From Typhlomys cinereus (Eukaryota; Chordata; Mammalia; Rodentia; Platacanthomyidae): DNA of 64,000 bases. Of the stretch, positions 11,637-23,400 are shown in pieces. How positions within the stretch are numbered: the first letter of the stretch is position 1; each line of letters begins with the position of its first letter. The stretch is taken from assembly GCA_023101885.1 (NCBI GenBank), contig JALPQD010000914.1:208501-272500 (forward strand). The letters are read 5' to 3'. Below the pieces are notes generated by a model that saw only the letters and a list, made by a program, of their open reading frames with translations, searched no databases and had not been told where the DNA came from. The translations under genes were made by a program, and so were the position numbers.

Positions 11637-11968
11637 GCTGGTTTTTCTTTGTGCTGCACTGAGACACGATTCAAAATCAAGGAGATTTATTCAGTTTATG
11701 GTCCCAGAGGGGAGATACAGCCCTTCAAGGTGGAAAAGGCAAGACTGGCAGAAGCTGGAGGGGGACTACGTCGCAGCAGACATTGTGGAGGTCCAGTGCT
11801 GCTGCAAGCTCACGAGCTGACTCGCCCCCTGCAGCAGGGCGGGGCTACCACGCCCTTGTGCCGCCTTCCTCCTCGAGGCTCCACCTCCTAAAGGTGCCTG
11901 TGACCTGCCCGCGCACGAGAGTCAAGCACATGAGCCTGTGCGGGACGATTCTTTCAAACCATGACACA
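11637..11968 (-). mobile_element. Solo LTR, ERVL-MaLR-like, unexpanded
   Basis: On the minus strand it begins TGTGTCATGGTTTGAA, continues with CACAGGCTCATGTGCTTGAC and GGAGGTGGAGCCTCGAGGAG, and ends in a polyadenylation region (AATAAA, complement at 11686-11691) followed by CTCAGTGCAGCAC. This order matches the MaLR-type LTRs I know in rodents. It is co-linear with 48583-49195 on the plus strand, which has the same head, the same GGAGGTGGAGC segment and the same tail. No internal retroviral sequence adjoins it. Confidence 0.65.
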
Positions 11969-12194
11969 CAGAAACACAGGGGGCCGTGGGAAAGGTGGGA
12001 CAGGGACCAGGATGAAACCTCTGTAAGCCAGGGAACGCCATGCTGGCGAGCAGGCTGGAGCAGGTTCCCTGCAGGCCCCTGAAGACCCTGAGACACCTTG
12101 GTCTCGGACTTCTGGTCCCGTGAGCCGTAAGATGGTACATTTGTGCTCACCTAGGAAATCCATTTCTGGACACTTGGTTGTGCGTGGAAACCAT

Positions 12195-12545
12195 CTGCCA
12201 CAGTTAGATACAGGCGTCAGCTTGATAGTTGAAGGTTCTGAGCTTGGACATATTTGTGAAGAATCGGTAGCTGGATGAAACCCCAAACAAACCCGATGGT
12301 GGGGAGGCCCAGGCCTTGGCGTGTGGGGCCAGTCCTTGGGCTGGCGAATAAGATGGCAGGAACTGTTGAGGCAGTTGGCATCCTTTGGGCATCTGTGGTC
12401 AGATGTGCTGGTCTGCCAAGAAGGGATTGTCCCTCTCTCCGCAGTCATGTGGATATGGTGGGCCAGTTCCTTGGTGGTGGTGTGGGCTCTGCTGCCAGGC
12501 TGGACAAGGCACCAGACAATTATGAACCAGAATAAAATCCCTCAT
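12195..12545 (+). mobile_element. LTR-like interspersed repeat, family 2, copy 1
   Basis: Co-linear with 36725-37110 on the same strand. Shared words include AGTTGGCATCC/AGTTGGCACCC, GTGCTGGTCTG/CGCTGGTCTG and CTGCCAGGCTGGAC/CTGCCGGCCTGGAC. The head (GTTAGATACAGGCGTCAGC) parallels ATAGTCAGACACGGGCGCC in copy 2. It ends with an AATAAA region (about 12531). The two copies within one window show it is a dispersed repeat. I cannot name the family; the 3'-end signal suggests an LTR. Confidence 0.55.
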
Positions 12546-13673
12546 CCCCTTAAGCTGTGTGCTTGTGAGCTCATGGGCAGCGTGCAGGCAAAGTGCGGTA
12601 CTGCCACACATAGGAGGTGGCACAGAACCAGCCTCTCCCGGGTCCTGGGTGCAGTGGTGGGCAGGAGACCTCGTTCCAGATCTGCTGGACAGGCCCGGAG
12701 CCTGCTTCCGGCCTCCCCGAGCTCCTCCAGCGCCCGCATCCCTCCCTGCCCAGAGGGGCCCTCACAGTGGTGCCCTTCACTGTCCCCTCCCGTTCCTCTG
12801 CCAGCCTTATCCGGCAGAAAGTGGTAACCTTTGGGCCAGCAGCCGGCTACCCAGGGTCTTCTTCCTGAGGGTCCGTCCAGCCCAGGTTAGGTGGGATCGA
12901 TGTCTCCACCCACTTGTTCCCTTGGGGGCGGGGGCAGAATGCCCCAGTTACAAGCACATGGTCACATTAGAATCACCTTGGGAGGGACCGTAGCCAGCGC
13001 CCTCAGCCGTCCTTCCGTCCTTCTGTGTCTAGCAGCCCTGAAGCTCCCGCCCTGCGTGACCTGCCTCGTGATTCCGCTGCGGTTACCAGACCCACCTGAG
13101 GACTGAGCTGTGTCCCACAGCCCTCAGCCGTCCTCCCGGGAGACCCTGACAGGAAGTGCTGTGCTGAGGGCGCACTGCCCCCCTTCCCCAGCCCTCTGGG
13201 GCGTTTCCCACATTCTTAGAACCAGCTGGACAATTCCAGGTTTGGTCAGCAGGTCCACACTACTTGGGACCGAGCCAAGGGGCCATTCCACAGCTTGGGT
13301 TTCCTGCCCAAACCCACAGTCGCACAGCTTAACACAGGGATTTGTCTTCCCTTAGTCCTGGGGATGGAGGTCTCGCCTGGATCCCATAAGGCCAAGGCGC
13401 GGCCAGGCTGTGCTTCTCTCAAGCTCCCAGACACTGTCTCCTCGCCCGCCCAGGCGAGTGTCACATCTGCCGCCGCATCTCCTGCACACCAGCTGAAGAC
13501 TGCCGGGCCCTCTCGAATGCTAATTCTTCTCTCCTCTCCCCACCGAGCAGATCCTATGTGACAGTGGCCTCCAAAGCTATAACACACCGAACCCTCTCAC
13601 CTGGCCTCCGGCTGGACGTCAGCACTGCAGTCCTCTTTCCTCCATGCACAGTGAGAGTCACAAGCCTGGAGTT
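12546..13673. other. No gene or repeat recognised
   Basis: GC-rich unique DNA with overlapping frames up to 168 codons that extend out of the LTR-like repeat. No coding support. Confidence 0.4.
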
Positions 13674-13739
13674 GGACACGGTCACCTTTGGGGAGACCTA
13701 AGTTCTGGGGTGTGGACACGGTCACCTTTGGGGAGACCA
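13674..13739. repeat. 40-bp tandem duplication
   Basis: GGACACGGTCACCTTTGGGG begins at 13674 and again at 13714, with matching GAGACC tails. Two copies only. Confidence 0.9.
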
Positions 13740-16079
13740 CGCTTACAACAGTTCTCAGCCTGTCATACTGACACCTGTGTCAGTCTTGACGCGCCCCTCC
13801 CCTCGTTCACTTCATCTATGGCGCCAGGCCTGGGGCCTAGGAGGGTCAGGTGACCAGAGGCACAAGCCACCCATTGTGTCCGGGCGGGCGGGTCCCACGC
13901 AGCCTGGCAGCCAGCCTCGGCACCCTCCCCCTGGTAGAGGACTTTGCGCAGCAGCAGGTCCCACCCCGCACCAGCTGCTCCGAGACTGGGCTCTGCGTCC
14001 TGACGGGCCGGCCTTTGACCCTGGGGCTCTTCACTCGCATCCCACACCAAGGTGCTCAGATGCGTAGGGGCCAACGGAGCTGCCTCTGGGGACCAGATCC
14101 TTCCCGGAAACTTTGTGGATGTGCACCGAGCACATGGCGAGGGGTGCGTCCGTTACACAGAGGTGTGACTGCAGAAAATGGACTGTGTGTGTGGGGGGGG
14201 CTTTGTAGGGGGCTCTCGGGGCACCTGCCAGGCCATTCAGATGCAGTGTGCAACCCCAAGAGGAGGGTCCGCTCAGAAGAGCGAGCGTCCCCAGTGGTGC
14301 TGAGGGTCTTCGGCCGGCAGGCCCTGCTGCAGCTGCAGAGAAGCGAGCAGGAAGGGAGGAAGGTCACCGAGCCTCTGGCCTCGGACAGAGGCGCCATCAC
14401 AGTGGAGGCTGAGGGGAAGGAGTCGGGGGGCCCCAGGAGACCCGGGAGGGGCTGTGCGCCCAGGAAGGGACCGCTGAAGCATGCCAGCCCTGGAAATGCC
14501 ACTGGCTGGTGTCTCTCGTACCAGCACTGGGAAGGCAGTGCCCACCCTGATTTGTGACATGCCCCTCCTCTGGGAGCCGGGGGGCTGTGGCGCAACTAGT
14601 CAAGTTCCAGGGTGGTTCCCAGCGGCCCCCGTCCTGAAGCCCAGGGAGAAAGGTGCCGTCCCAGGTCTCGGGGGGTGGCTCTGTTTCTTTGGAAGGTCAC
14701 AGCTGCTGATGGCAGGAGAGGGAGCTGCTGGTGTCCCAGCAGTGGGGCTCCAGACCTGTCCCCAAGGCCGGCCGCGGCGGCGGGAGGAAAGGAGGAAGCC
14801 CAGGGAACAAGGCAGCTACTCTTGTGCAAACGGATCCTGGGTGGGGGCCCAGGAAGGGCAGGGAAGGAAAGCAGGAAGGAGGGCGGTGTGGATGGAAAGG
14901 GCTCGAGGCCCTGAGGACAGAGCCTGCCCCGCCCCACCGGCCTCCTCTACCCACAGTGCCAGCACCAGGGCTCCCACAGCCGGGCCCACACCGCGTCACG
15001 GAACCCGAGGCAATGTCTGTGCTACCCCCTCACAAATCAACTTTAAAAGGAAATCAGATCAACAGCAGAAAACAGCAGAGAGAAATCTGTTCAATACGGC
15101 CTCATTGGGAAGCAAGGTACCCAGGGGTGCCCCAAGGGCTGTCTTCAAGGCGCAGTTCTGGGTTTGGGGCTTAAATAGATGACGCCCAGCCAGGCCGTCC
15201 TGAGAGGTGCAGCTTCGCATACCAATGAGCACCCTTGTCTCGGCTCCGCCCTCTCCGCCGGGGGTCTGACGAGCTGTGGGTGTCGTGTGGACTATGTCCG
15301 GGAGGCATATCCCTCCTCTGGTTCCAGATCTGGTACATTTTCAGTACTCTCTGAAGACCTTTCTCCTCCTAGGTAGTGTCAGAAAATCTCCTGGCACCAG
15401 CCCGAGATGCCTAGGGGCATTTCCGTTTCTGAGGTTCACTTAGCTGATAGTTTGACAGAGTGTTTGGAGAGGCACAGTCCCTTAGAATGCTTTCGTCTCT
15501 GTCGTCGGGATACAAAGCCAGCCAGAACTGGCTCTGAACTGCAACTTCATTGGGCACCTGTCCAGCCCATGGGATCCCCCAGGCTCCTTGGGCATTTCTC
15601 GCAGCACCCCACCTGCTAGAGACCTTGTGCCCTTGTGGGAACCTGCCCTGTGCTCTGGGCACAGGGGCCACCAGAGCCAAGCTGCTGCCGGTCTATACAG
15701 GTGCCACTGGGATGGTTTGGGCATCGCCGCAGGCCGGCCTCTCTCAGCGTGCGGGCGAGAGCGGGCCTCAGGTCCAAGGTGGGCCTCGCATCAGTGGGGT
15801 GCGGGAGCCGAGACCACAGTTAGGGCCAAAGACAGGAAGGGAAGGGTGTGACCCCAGCAAGGGCGGAGCTAGGAAAGGACCCCTTTAGGGTCATCTCCTG
15901 GAAAGAGCCTGGGATCAGGGGCTGAGAAGGAAGGGCAGGTGCCTTCCATTATTCCCGTCCTGCCCTCCGTGTGTGGCAGTCGCTGACTGGGCGGGAGGCT
16001 TCCAGTACCCAGTGGAGACAGTTCGAAGAGGGGGTGCGGACAAACGCATCCGGTGCCACCCCACGAGCAGGATGCAGAC
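13740..16079. other. GC-rich stretch without a supported gene
   Basis: Plus frames of 235 codons (13850-14557) and 233 codons (14481-15182), both overlapped by minus frames of similar length, as expected in stop-poor GC-rich DNA. The part 15026-15110 is AT-richer (CAAATCAACTTTAAAAGG) and may be an old retroelement fragment. Confidence 0.35.
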
Positions 16080-16360
16080 GCTGGCAGTGAAGATGCTGGT
16101 AGGGTGGTGGGAATAGTGCTGGTGATTGTGGTGGCCTGGTAGTAGCTATGATGACAGTGGTGGGAGTTCTGGACATGGTTTTGGTCACACTGATAGTGAT
16201 GTTTATGAAAGAGGTGGCATGGTGGCCGTGTGGCGACGGTGACCATGTGGCGATGGTGACTCTGTAGTTATGATTTTTATGGTGGTGGCGACGGTGGCCA
16301 TGTGGTGATGGCAGCCCTGTGGTTATGATTTTATGGTGGTGGCGATGGTAGTGTAATAGC
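16080..16360. repeat. Diverged GGT/GAT-rich low-complexity repeat
   Basis: Imperfect blocks such as TTTATGGTGGTGGCGACGGT and GGCCATGTGGCGA recur at about 60-bp steps (about 16206-16345), giving a diverged long-unit repeat in GTG-rich DNA. Confidence 0.6.
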
Positions 16361-16825
16361 GTGGGAAATGTAAACTCATCGACTCATTCCAGATAGGGCA
16401 CCAGTAACAGACCAGAGGAATGAGTCCACACCAGTCTAGCTTAGTGAACCAAAGAGTCCATCGGGCCCAAGGAACATAGGTGAGTCATTGTTTGTGGAAG
16501 TGTGGGTGCCCCCCCAAACTGTGTGGTCACAAAGTCTCACCCCAACATAGACAACAACTTCCCCCATAGATGGAATTTCCCTTCCAGTTAACCTTCAGTT
16601 AACCTTCCTCTCTCTAGAGGCTCTAACACCTCCCAAGGCCGCTTGTAGCCAGACAGAACTGCATGGAGCTGGGAGAGAGGCATGGGGGGGGGAGCTGACT
16701 CTCAGGTGAGGGACCAATGACCTCCCTCCTGTGAGAAATGCCATGGGCCCGTCCTATGGGTCTCTTTCAAGTAGCCACAGCTGCCTAAGTTACTGATGGC
16801 TGTCACTCTGAGGACAGTGGTCCAC
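16361..16825. other. No gene seen
   Basis: Moderate-GC DNA with a short duplicated phrase (CAGTTAACCTTCAGTTAACC at 16577). No recognised element. Confidence 0.4.
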
Positions 16826-16936
16826 AAGTGCTGATGGCGATGGTGATGATGATGGTGATGATGATGGTGATGGTGGTGATGATGGTGGTAGTGTTAGTGG
16901 TGATGGTGATGATGGTGGTAGTGATGGTGATGGTGG
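16826..16936. repeat. GATGGTGATG trinucleotide array, left half
   Basis: Imperfect GAT/GGT trinucleotides. The same composition resumes at 17406 on the other side of an LTR, so this is the left part of one interrupted array. Confidence 0.88.
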
Positions 16937-17405
16937 TGTGATAGTTAAGCCTGGGTGTCAACTTGACACACCTGGTATTAACTAACCTGGGCTGAGACCA
17001 CCTCTGGAAAAGGATCAACTGAGACCACTTATTGGATCGTCCCACCCTAGATCCTATCAGGACTTCCAAAGCTCTCAAAGGATCCTCCCAGTACTGCATC
17101 ATATAAAAAGGAGCCACCAAAGAGAACAGATGCCTTATTGCAGCTGTGCTAGGAATCGTTCTTCCTTGGGGCCACCCTGTTTCTTCGACCTTCTAGCCTT
17201 CGACTAGACTAAGACTCTAGGAGTTCTCCAGCCTTCAGCCATCACCACTAGACTACTGAACTGAGCAGCTAGCTATTGGCAGCCATCGTTGGAACTACCT
17301 CGGCCATATCTGTAAGCCAACTCAATAAATTTCCTATATATAATTATATATATATATATATTCATTCTGTGAATTCCGTGACTCTAGAGAACCCTAACTA
17401 ATACA
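16937..17405 (+). mobile_element. Solo LTR-like repeat, family 1, copy 1
   Basis: Starts TGTGATAGTTAAGCC and contains GGTGTCAACTTGACACACC. It has a TATA-like ATATAAAAAG at about 17101-17110, an AATAAA near 17324 and a (TA)n run, and ends GAACCCTAACTAATACA. TG at the start, CA at the end, a TATA box and a polyadenylation signal are the layout of an LTR of about 470 bp. A related head with a different tail occurs at 54246. I do not name the family. Confidence 0.65.
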
Positions 17406-17780
17406 GTTGGTAATGATGGTTCTGGTTGGTGGGGCCATAATGGTGTAGATGGTGGTGGTCATGATCAGTCGTCATGGTGTGGTTGCCGTAGTGTAGATGG
17501 TGGTGGTCATGGTTGTAGTTTCCATGGTGATGGTGGTACTGACCACCATGATGATGATGAAGATGGTGGTAATGGTGATGATAGCGATGATAGTGATGAT
17601 GATGGAGATGGTGGTAATGGTGATGATAGCGATGATAGTGATGATGATGGAGATGGTGGTAATGGTGATGATAGCGGTGATAGTGATGATGATGGAGATG
17701 GTGGCCTGGCATTTATATTCACACATTTTGCCAGTCATCGTAGTGGTCGTGGTCATGGTCATCATAATGACAATAGCAAC
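17406..17780. repeat. GAT/GGT trinucleotide array, right half, with a 45-bp unit
   Basis: TGGTGGTCATGATCAGT-type DNA passes into three near-exact 45-bp units starting at about 17565, 17610 and 17655 (GTGGTAATGGTGATGATAGC...). The open frames reading as runs of V/M or H are repeat artefacts. Confidence 0.92.
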
Positions 17781-17814
17781 TAGAGTCTGGATTCAGATTG
17801 TCTGTCCTCCTTGC

Positions 17815-18775
17815 AGACTTGAGCAGACCCTCCCCGTGCTCCCTCTATCCTCCTTGCAGACCCTTCCTGTGCTCCACCATCCTCCTGATAGACCTCCCCG
17901 TGCTCCACCATCCTCCTGGTAGACCTCCTTGTGCTCCACCATCCCCCTTGCAGACCCCCCATGCTCCACCATCCTCCTTGCAGACCCTCCCCGTGCTCCC
18001 TCCATCCTCCTTGCAGACCCTCCCCGTGCTCCCTTCATCCTCCTTGCAGACCCACCCTGTGCTCCACCATCCTCCTTGCAGACCCTCCCCATGCTCCACC
18101 ATCCTCCTTGCAGATCCCCCATGCTCCACCATCCTCCTTGCAGACCCCCCGTGCTCCACCATCCTCCTTGTAGACCCCCCATGCTCCACCATCCTCCTTG
18201 TAGACCCCCGTGCTCCACCATCCTCCTTGCAGACCCCCCATATTCCACCATCCTCCTTGCAGACCCCCCATATTCCACCATCCTCCTTGCAGACCCTCCC
18301 CGTGCTCCACCATCCTCCTCGCAGACTCCCCTGTGCTCCACCATCTTCTTTGCAGACCCCCGTGCTCCACCATCCTTCTTGCATACCCCCATGCTCCACC
18401 ATCCTCCTTGCAGACCCCCCCATGCTCCACCGTCTTCATTGCAGAGCCCCCCATACTCCACCATCCTCTTTGTAGACTCCCCGTGCTCCTCCATCCTCCT
18501 TGCAGACCCCCCCATGCTCCACCATCTTCCTTACAGAGCCCCCCGTGCTCCACCATCCTTCTTGCAGACCCACCCCGTGCTCCACCATCCTCCTTGTAGA
18601 CCCTCTCCGTGCTCCACCATCCTCTTTGCAGACCCTCCCCGTGCTCCACCATCCTCCTTGCAGACCTCCCCGTGCTCCACCATCCTCCTTGCAGACCTCC
18701 CCGTGCTCCACCATCCTCCTTGCAGACCCTCCCTGTGCTCCACCATCCTCCTTGTAGACCCTCCCTGTGCCCCCT
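17815..18775. repeat. About 30-bp pyrimidine-rich minisatellite, about 31 copies
   Basis: The unit is GTGCTCCACCATCCTCCTTGCAGACCCTCC with length variants of 28-32 bp (unit starts include 18061, 18093, 18123 and 18153). Nearly every unit has a pyrimidine tract followed by TTGCAG|AC, the shape of a mammalian 3' splice acceptor. Long frames run through it on both strands (up to 301 codons), but only as repeats. Confidence 0.95.
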
Positions 18776-19297
18776 TACTGCTCACACTTGGCTGCTGTGT
18801 CACTGGCACAAGGAGTCTCCACTGGCCAGGATGAGTCCTGCTGGTCCTGAGCTCCCCTCCAGGCCCTGTTCATACACGCGGCCTTGTATCCTTGTCCCCT
18901 GAATGGGTGACTGGGCCATACAGCCCATGGTCCTGCTCACCATTGACCCTCGTTGATCGGGTCACCTGGTTCCCAAGGTTCTGTCGGGCTGCTCGTGGGA
19001 CATTGCTTCTGGGAGCTGATGGGTCCCCTCCTGGGCAGATGCCAGCCCACCTGGGTGAGGCTTGCTTTCTCTTCTCCCTCATCATGCCGGTCAGTGAGAA
19101 GTTGCACTAACTGGAAAGAGGGACCAACCCAGGCAGAAGACAGGGGGCCATCTCCAGTCCCCTTTGCGAAGCGTCCGCATGTGTTCACTGTGTCCTTCCT
19201 TACTTGTTTTTCCTTTGCAGTGCTGGGGCGGGAGCCCAGGCCCCCAAGCATGCCGAGGACATGCTTTGCCAAGGGAGCGGGAGCCTGCTCCACTGTG
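18776..19297. other. No gene recognised
   Basis: Unique moderate-GC sequence with frames up to about 140 codons. No domain or transposon seen. Confidence 0.4.
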
Positions 19298-19491
19298 CTT
19301 GTTTTCACTATTGTATTTCTTTATTTACTGAAGGAGGGAGGGGGGGCGTGGCACTCGTGGAGGTCAGAGAATAACTCATAGAGGTCGGCTCTCTCCTTCC
19401 ACCCTGTGGGCTCCGAGGACTGAACTCAGGTCGCCAGGCTGGCCGACTGGTATGGCAAGCGCCTCTACCCACTGAGCCACCTCACCAGCCC
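19298..19491 (-). mobile_element. B3-like SINE, reverse orientation
   Basis: The plus-strand reading contains GAGGTCAGAGAATAACTCAT, then GGTCGGCTCTCTCCTTCCAC, GACTGAACTCAGGTCGCCAG and ACTGAGCCACCTCACCAGCC. In this order these are the complement of a rodent B3 element from tail to tRNA-like head. No clear target-site duplication. Confidence 0.82.
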
Positions 19492-19517
19492 TCCATCGCT
19501 CTTAAACTTCACGCAGG

Positions 19518-19905
19518 AATTCGCTGCATGCATGCCACACACTCACACGGCACACCCACATATACACACAAAGACACATGTGCAGGGACATGCACCAAGT
19601 CACACGGCATATGCATCACACACATTTTCACATGTACCGGACACATGCTAACTCATGCACACCATACATATCTATGCACAAACACAATACCCCTTTATTC
19701 ATACAACATCCATGCTCACACTTACACACAACATACTCAAACATGTTCTTTCACATACAACACATGCACCCCACCTACATTCTCAAGCATGCAAAAAAGT
19801 CATGCGCGTACACCAACATACACATACAAACAACATGCTCATCCACACCGGAGAGCACACGTGGTTCTGCTCATACACAGGCATGTGCCAGATGTGTTAC
19901 CTGTT
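19518..19905. repeat. Imperfect CA-rich region
   Basis: CACACA, CATACA and CACATG words dominate without a fixed period. It sits immediately downstream of the SINE and gives histidine/threonine-rich open frames. Confidence 0.75.
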
Positions 19906-20289
19906 TGGTTCTGGGGGCTCTAGCTTCGGGGTAGGTGTAAAGAAGCCTGCTTGCCATGTTCCTTACTGAGCACAGCTCTGAGGCCGCAGGAGCAGCTGTA
20001 CATTTAGACCTTGTCCCAGTGGAGGGTGGTCAGGGCTCCCGCAGCAGAGAGGAGCTGGAGAAGACCCCGACAGCACTGGCTGTGACCACCACATGCCAAC
20101 CCTGGGCTCCTGACGCAATCGACAGAGAGCCTGAAGCATTGCTGAGAATCTGCCTAGGGCAGAACGGACACCACAGCACGCATGCCAGGCCTCCTCACGG
20201 CCCGAGAGCCAGAGACCCTTTCGCAACACCGAGGAGTCTCTGTGACCCTGGTGTCCTTCAGCAGCTCAACTGCTTGCTCCACTTGGCTA

Positions 20290-20466
20290 TCAACGGCATC
20301 TCCAAGGAGACGTGTCCAATTCCAGGGGCTCCGCCTCCTCGACGCGCTCGGCGCAGCTGGTGCTGAGCGCGTCCTGCCAGCTGCTCAGATTCATGTCCCT
20401 CAGCTTCAGCCTCAAACACGCGGGGGTCTGCCCTGCTCCCCACCTGGACTCCTGCAGGTCTCCGGC
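20290..20466 (-). CDS. Possible minus-strand exon, unrecognised protein
   Basis: The minus strand has 58 codons open between in-frame stops (TGA at 20467-20469 upstream, TGA at 20290-20292). Its centre has a mixed, non-repetitive, protein-like composition (LKLRDMNLSSWQDAL, then acidic residues, ending in SPWRCR). A possible acceptor (CCTGCAG, complement near 20452-20458) lies inside the frame. There is no start codon that fits a complete gene, no recognised family and no seen partner exon. It may well be chance in CpG-containing DNA; similarity searching would decide. Confidence 0.18.
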   Translation of the reverse strand, partial: AGDLQESRWGAGQTPACLRLKLRDMNLSSWQDALSTSCAERVEEAEPLELDTSPWRCR

Positions 20467-23400
20467 TCAGCCTTACACTCTGCAGCCCACATGCCAGCGG
20501 AAGGCTTGGCTCTTAGCTGCTCAGACCACGCCCGGCTTGGCAAGTGACAGGGGCCCCCGAGTGGATTGTGGCCACAGGCTCCCAGCCGCCCACACCAGGC
20601 TCCTTCTGGGGCGCCAGAGTCAAAGTCATTTCTGCAGTCCCCTCTCTGCCCCTTCCTGCTTCTCCCTGGGGTCCGACTCCAGAGAGGTGCGGGCTTCCGG
20701 TCAGCGCTTTGCACAAACACGCTGATAAAAGGCCAGGAGTTAAAAGGAGATAAAAGGAGGAAGAGGAGGAGGGGAAGGGGGAGGAGGAAGAGGAACTTCA
20801 TAAATATTTGCTCAGGTCATGAATGCATGGAATGCAGCTCTATTTGCAGCCCCAGCCAGGCCCTGGAAGCAGAAACCAAAAGAGAGAGCAACTTTGCAGA
20901 AAGTAACCCACGCTGCCTGAGTGAGGGGGGCTTGGCGTGGCGAGACGCCTCTCTTCCTCCGCAGTTGCCCACAGCCCCTGTGCCCGAGCCAGGGTACCGG
21001 CAAAGCCCATGGATCTCCAGAGGAGGAGCCAAGCCTGTCCCGTGGCTGCACTGCCACCAAAAGCCCCAGTCCCTCTTGCACAGAGAGCCCAGCCAGCCCT
21101 GGATTGTACCCTCACAATGGACCCTCAAGAGAGGGTCATCCTGTTGGGAACTGGCCTTGCCCAAGAGCCCAGAGCCATAGGTCGGCTGGCATGGAGCTCC
21201 GCTTGCGAGATGTCTCCAGCTCTCCTTGCGGCAAGGCAGCGGCCTGGCCCTCCCTGTCACATGTCCCCCCTCCCCCGCAGGCCGCTCTGAGAGTCACAAG
21301 GCAGAGTTTCCATTAGCGTCAATTTTACGTGGTCGATGTCCTGTAAGCTGGTGGGAACACTGGGAACACGCGGACGGAGACGCATTTAGAAGCTGCGCAT
21401 GCCTGGGGGTCACAAGAGGGCGGTCGCCCAATCGCACCACATCCCCTCCCCAGCTGGAGACGCCAGATGCCCCCCAGGTGGGCTTCTCACTTCTGGGGTG
21501 CAGGACGCAAGGGTTGAGCAGTCCTGGCTGTAGCTGGGGGCCTGAGTGGCCTCACGGAGCGAGATCAGGGTCTGTTTTGGCCCTGTGGGGCCCTGGCGAC
21601 CTGCACGCTTGCAGACACATCCTCTTTCCTCATAAGTCCCCTTTTCGGGAGGGGGGAGCACCTGCTTCCTCCTCTCTGTTGTTTTCACCCTCAGGGTGAC
21701 CCCGTGGCCTGGTTGAGGTCACAGGACCCTAAGCCTGACCACCACTGCTTCTCCAGCCCCAGGAATCCACAGAGAGGAGTGCACCCCAAGTCTGACCGCT
21801 GGCTTTGCCCAGAGAGCTGACAACACGAACAGCACGAACAACACGAACTCACCTTGCCTGTGGCTGGGTCATTCTTTCTGAAGACAGCAGGACAGGAGCT
21901 CGGAGGGCTTGGGGGGGTGTGGCGGCCAGCTACGCTCCAGGGCTACGGTTTCCAGACGATTTCAGTTTCCAGACATTTCGGGTGCCTGCGGGGATGGGCT
22001 GGAGGTCAACTAGATATGAAGACAGGAAATTCACGGTTCCAGCCAGCTCTGAAGCACCAGGCCTGGCCAGACCGTGTGGTCAGCCGCCTCCTTCCCTCGG
22101 GGCCAGGGATCCCGAGGAAACCTCACATCCTGGGAAAAACTAACTCTCCGCTCAAAAACCAGGCCAAATTCTCTTAATCCTGAAGATCTACTTCAGGACA
22201 CCCCATCCCTATCACCACACAGTCTCGTTACAAGAACACCCCCTCCGGCCGCCCCACAGCATCTTTACACTCCAGACTGGGATCTTTCCCTGGGAGTCTA
22301 ACGCTTCCACACATCAGGGAGTGGAAGTCATGCAGACCCCCGGGGGACGGCCAACCTCGGGCCTCCGGCCAGTCCCTAGCTACATCTACACTGTCACCTT
22401 GGACATTTCCTACTGGCGCCCCACCACCCTGCAATTCCCTCTTACGGCCAAGTCCGTGGTGGCTCCCCCAGACCGCAAGCACCTTTGGGCATGTCTGCCC
22501 CTTGTTGGCATAGGCTGAGGTGCCATCCTGAAAGTCAGGAAATTCCCCTAGGGAACGGCACCTACGACTGCCGCCTGTCTTCACCTCCGTCAAACACCTG
22601 CCACAGTTTCTGTGGACCCCTGTCCATCACCTGGACATGAACACACTGCAACGCCTCCCTCCCCCGTGCTGCAGCTCAGAGCCCCAGATGTGACCATCTT
22701 GGATTCCTGTGGTCTAATCCAGAGAGTCTTCAAATACCGGGGCGACCCCATGAGGACTGGACCAATGGGATGAGCCGGGACGCTAGGGCACCCCAGAAGC
22801 TGTAGAGAGGCAGGATCAGGGTCTTGCCCAGAAATGCCAGAGGCGACGCCCCCCTTCACCCGAACTGGGGCTTCCTGCACCTCATCTGGGGCTCTGGGCT
22901 GCAGCACGGAGGGAAGGGCAAGAATCTGACCTGAACTGAGACTCGCTGGGTGGTCAGGGTCCGCTGGGTGGTCCCAGCCAGACCACACAGAGCACAGCCC
23001 GGCACTTCTCCCAGCATGCGTAGCAGCAGCTGTGCCTGGAGGCTCCGTCAGCCCGCGCTGCTGTGCGGACCCATGAATCTCACTTCCTCAAGGCGGCACC
23101 CCAGCCCCCCACCCGCCCGTACAGCTCGGATTTGGGTTCTGTTGTTAGGGTCTCAACAAAGCAAGGCGCGGACCTGCTGCCTGCCATCTTTTCTGCGACA
23201 GGGCCGAGCTGAAGAGGCATGTAGCTGTGTATATTGAAAAAAATGACCCGAAAAGATAAATCAGAAACGAGTGGAGAGCGGGATTGTGGACTGGGTAAAG
23301 GTGGGCTGGAAGTTTAAGTTTCATGAGGGAATTTGACTGTCACACGTACGACAGGACCAATGAGCATTTTTCCATACAACTTTAAAACAAAGTGTTCTTT

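Noticed and set aside
16937..17405. ATATAAAAAG and AATAAA as promoter and terminator of a cellular gene
   Set aside because: Both lie within a bounded LTR-like element at expected LTR positions, with no gene downstream.
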